From assembly GCA_016704345.1 (NCBI GenBank), contig JADJAH010000031.1, forward strand, positions 1 through 35,063: 35,063 nt of DNA. The letters are read 5' to 3'. This DNA comes from Ignavibacteria bacterium. Lineage in GTDB: Bacteria > Bacteroidota > Ignavibacteria > Tepidaquicellales > Tepidaquicellaceae. Positions 34,052 through 35,063 of this stretch are shown one piece after another (position 1 is the stretch's first letter; the number at the start of each line of letters is the position of its first letter). A program made the position numbers and the translations under genes. A model generated the notes under the pieces. It ran no database searches, was not told the origin of the DNA, and saw only the letters and a program-made list of their open reading frames with translations.

Positions 34052-35063
34052 TTATCTTGCTATAGCAACATCATAAATAACATCTCCTATTTGTATCTTA
34101 TCAACTGCATCCATTCCTTCAATTACTCTTCCAAAAATTGTATATCTGCCGTCAAGATGGGGAGTTGCAGAATGAGTAATAAAGAACTGGCTTCCCTCGG
34201 TATCTTTGCCCGAAGATGCCATTCCAAGAATTCCTGTTTCGTAAGTCAGAGAACTATTCTCGCTTCTTTGGCTGTAATCAGGACCCCCGTAACCCGTGCT
34301 CGTGGGATCTCCGCCCTGTATAACGAAATTCGGCACAACTCTATGGAATTTTGTGGAATCGAAAAAATCTTTTTGGGCTAGTTTTATGAAACTTTGTACT
34401 GTAAACGGCGCAACAGTTGTAAAAAGTTCTAGCTTTATATCGCCCTTTGATGTCTTTAGTGTAAATTCTTTGAGGTTAACTGACTCTTCAATGAATTCCC
34501 AGTCAAAATCATACTTCTTCATAGCCGCGAACTCTTGCTTATCGCCGGTCAAAATCTCTAAGGCATCTGCTGAAGCCTTTGCAAGTTCATAATTATCTGA
34601 TGCAAGAAGCGGAGTTAATGAAGGCACCGCAGATTTATCACCGAGATTCTTGAATGCATCTATAAAAATGAGCTGTACCAAAAGGTCATCCTGATATTTG
34701 AGATCTGAGAAATCAAATTTCATTACTGATACAATCTCGCTTCTTTCATTTAAGTAAATTGAATCCTGCAGGCCGTCAAGTGAAACGGCAGTAATCAGCG
34801 GATCCTTTGAGCCGGCAAATTCAAGAAGCATCAGACGGCTGGTCAATTGATTTTCTGCATCCAGCCTGTTGTCGAGAGAGGATACCATTTCTGTGAAACC
34901 CGCATACAATTCTGCCAGGTCATCACTGGCGATCATTCTTCCGTCGCTGTTTGGATGAAGTTCGTTGTATCTCGTTACATCGGCAGTTACTGTATCTCTT
35001 ACTTCTTTATAAATCATGGCGTTGTCAAAATTTCCGAACGCTCTCAATACATCTGCTTTTACT
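34052..35063 (-). CDS. Peptidyl-prolyl cis-trans isomerase, cyclophilin type, with N-terminal HEAT-like repeats (5' truncated)
   Basis: The frame is open to the window edge, so the N-terminus is missing. The visible 336 residues begin VKADVLRAFGNFD. A helical part of about 190 residues follows with HEAT-like pairs (VPSLTPLLASDNYELAKASA, DALEILTG). The cyclophilin domain comes last: FTLKTSKGDIKLELF, APFTVQSFIKLAQKDFFD, FHRVVPNFVIQGGDP with the catalytic arginine, GSQFFITHSATPHLDGRYTIFGRVIEGMDAVD. The domain order suggests a protein-folding factor that binds clients through its helical repeats. The cyclophilin part is of the compact bacterial type. It is the last gene in the window and reads outward from the right edge. 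Confidence 0.9.
   Translation of the reverse strand, partial: VKADVLRAFGNFDNAMIYKEVRDTVTADVTRYNELHPNSDGRMIASDDLAELYAGFTEMVSSLDNRLDAENQLTSRLMLLEFAGSKDPLITAVSLDGLQDSIYLNERSEIVSVMKFDFSDLKYQDDLLVQLIFIDAFKNLGDKSAVPSLTPLLASDNYELAKASADALEILTGDKQEFAAMKKYDFDWEFIEESVNLKEFTLKTSKGDIKLELFTTVAPFTVQSFIKLAQKDFFDSTKFHRVVPNFVIQGGDPTSTGYGGPDYSQRSENSSLTYETGILGMASSGKDTEGSQFFITHSATPHLDGRYTIFGRVIEGMDAVDKIQIGDVIYDVAIAR

Overview
The window is a 35 kb AT-rich piece of a bacterial chromosome, most likely from the Bacteroidota/Chlorobi superphylum and perhaps Ignavibacteria-like. This placement is inference. It rests on secreted proteins that end in a dockerin-like cassette of a type I associate with that group, a fused MoaC-MoaB protein, many TTG starts without a clear Shine-Dalgarno, heptameric TTTTCCA/TTTTCAA-type intergenic repeats, and PepSY, DUF2092/DUF6515-like, M13 and NodB-like secreted proteins. 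No rRNA, tRNA, CRISPR array, phage gene or transposase was found.

Layout. Positions 1-7651 hold a molybdenum cofactor (Moco) cluster: the tail of a TauE/SafE permease, moaD, a HesA/MoeB adenylyltransferase, moaE and a moaC-moaB fusion. The cluster is split by a 4.5 kb reverse-strand gene for a giant secreted FG-GAP repeat protein ending in a dockerin-like cassette. Next come a copper P1B-ATPase (7770-10304), a two-domain universal stress protein (10542-11381), an ammonium transporter (11504-12781) and an outer-membrane barrel protein (12873-13961). Positions 14356-18794 carry a PepSY-type membrane protein, a DinB-like protein, cyclopropane fatty acid synthase on the reverse strand, and a DUF2092/DUF6515-like envelope pair. 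Positions 18878-24482 are a reverse-strand block: cupin, YtcJ-type amidohydrolase, a second dockerin-cassette protein and PTS enzyme I. A cold shock gene with a long leader (24959-25162), a GNAT acetyltransferase and a thioredoxin-fold protein follow. A forward DUF4062-STAND ATPase-TPR protein (26780-29377) is the best candidate for an unusual system. The right end is reverse strand: M13 metalloprotease, VOC protein, an MBL-fold lipoprotein with a small barrel protein, and a truncated HEAT-cyclophilin.

How the genes fit together. MoaD, MoaE, the HesA-like activator and MoaC/MoaB form one pathway that makes molybdopterin and adenylated molybdopterin. The Amt transporter and the barrel protein may form a two-membrane uptake route, although a strong terminator separates them. 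The two dockerin-cassette proteins share the same C-terminal module and probably the same export or attachment route.

Quality caveat. Three genes in the first 11.4 kb (the HesA-like gene, the FG-GAP gene and the stress protein) read through only after correcting many single-base indels, mostly in short homopolymers, while every gene after 11.5 kb is open. Uncorrected long-read errors are the simplest explanation, but real decay cannot be excluded.
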